Shown in pieces: positions 63,711 through 64,000 of a stretch of DNA of 64,000 bases. Origin of the DNA: Polyangiaceae bacterium. Lineage in GTDB: Bacteria > Myxococcota_A > Polyangia > Polyangiales > Polyangiaceae. Where the stretch lies: the NCBI GenBank assembly GCA_016719945.1, contig JADJYE010000016.1, forward strand, positions 11,760 through 75,759, written 5' to 3'. The notes under the pieces are model-generated. The model made no database searches. It was not told where the DNA came from and saw nothing but the letters and a program-made list of their open reading frames with translations. The translations under genes were made by a program, and so were the position numbers. Numbering within the stretch: position 1 is the stretch's first letter; each line of letters opens with the position of its first letter.

Positions 63711-64000
63711 GATCGTCGTCGTCGAAGAACGGCGCGATGGCGTCGAAGACGAACTCTTCGAACCGCCTGGCTCGGTCCGGGTCGAAGCCGGCGAGCTTGG
63801 CCTCCACCCCGTGGAGGTCGCCGTCGCGGACGCAGCGCACGACCTTCGCGTCGAGCTCGAAGATGTCCTCGGTGTGGGGGTGGACCATCTGCAGCCCGAT
63901 CGAGTCGTCGACGTAGAGCTGCGTGTCGGTGAGCACGAAGACGCGCCCCTCGTCCGAGGCGCGGCACAGCTTCGAGAACGACTGGTCCGTGAGGCGCTCG
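63697..64000 (-). CDS. C-terminal end of a PilZ-like protein (partial)
   Basis: The reading frame continues past the right edge of the window. About 100 residues are visible: GRVFVLTDTQLYVDDSIGLQ then VHPHTEDIFELDAKVVRC and a helix with DPDRARRFEEFVFDAI, ending DDDDLTEG. The strand pattern and the LD-A-VVR element fit the second half of a PilZ (cyclic-di-GMP-binding-type) domain as found in many myxobacterial proteins. The N-terminal RxxxR ligand motif is outside the window, so c-di-GMP binding cannot be judged. It overlaps the 63710 stop region by 14 bases (convergent). Confidence 0.6.
   Translation of the reverse strand, partial: ERLTDQSFSKLCRASDEGRVFVLTDTQLYVDDSIGLQMVHPHTEDIFELDAKVVRCVRDGDLHGVEAKLAGFDPDRARRFEEFVFDAIAPFFDDDDLTEG

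Overview
The window is high-GC DNA (roughly 70% by eye) from a Myxococcota bacterium, most likely of the Polyangia/Sorangium type. The evidence is six eukaryotic-type Ser/Thr protein kinases in 64 kb, PEGA-domain partners, an AgmX/PglI-like C-terminal domain, a MYXO-CTERM-like sorting tail on a multihaem cytochrome, many lipoproteins with Gly/Ser-rich linkers after the lipobox, and very tight ATGA/GTGA gene overlaps. No rRNA, CRISPR array, insertion sequence or prophage was seen. The only RNA genes are a tRNA-Leu(CAA) and a small SRP RNA.

Layout. 0.3-7.0 kb (minus): a compact operon of lipoprotein, kinase, PEGA/TPR protein, second kinase, EEP-family nuclease/phosphatase and a small unknown protein. 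7.2-9.7 kb (plus): an ECF-like sigma factor coupled to a putative anti-sigma/membrane protein and a TPR lipoprotein. 9.7-15.7 kb (minus): a type VI secretion VgrG cassette made of a 959-aa unknown protein, VgrG and a LysM/peptidoglycan-binding protein. 15.9-19.6 kb: a Tat-exported flavin amine oxidase, a LysR regulator and a DoxX-OsmC pair. 19.7-23.0 kb: a lipoprotein, then an unusual MNIO (DUF692)-alcohol dehydrogenase fusion translationally coupled to a small lipoprotein. 23.1-25.6 kb: two acyl-CoA dehydrogenases. 25.6-33.3 kb: cell-surface lipoproteins, a CAP protein, an FG-GAP/ASPIC protein, a five-haem cytochrome, an SDR and a DUF1508 protein. 33.7-40.2 kb: lipoproteins, tRNA-Leu and a kinase with a Cys-paired Sel1 repeat domain. 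40.4-48.7 kb: an FG-GAP lipoprotein, a DciA-like protein, two FHA paralogues, a PH-domain membrane protein and two TPR proteins. 48.8-52.1 kb: purA, a chlorite-dismutase-family (HemQ-like) protein and a NamZ-like (DUF1343) hydrolase. 52.1-58.7 kb: two tandem kinase paralogues, truA, an AgmX-like protein and a kinase-FGE fusion. 58.7-64.0 kb: rsmD, a PEGA protein, a flavoprotein, purN, the SRP RNA, a membrane protein and the end of a PilZ-like gene.

Six clear single-base frame breaks occur in otherwise well-conserved genes (near 9275, 10278, 27811, 51698, 57530 and 58305). Their number and simplicity suggest assembly or read errors more than gene decay, so I give the full gene spans and state the breaks. 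The most unusual locus is the MNIO-alcohol dehydrogenase fusion (20398-22560) overlapped by the stop of a lipoprotein gene whose C-terminus ends in a Trp/Cys/Gly-rich tail. It is a candidate for a new peptide- or protein-modifying system. The second is the VgrG cassette with its unrecognised 959-aa neighbour.
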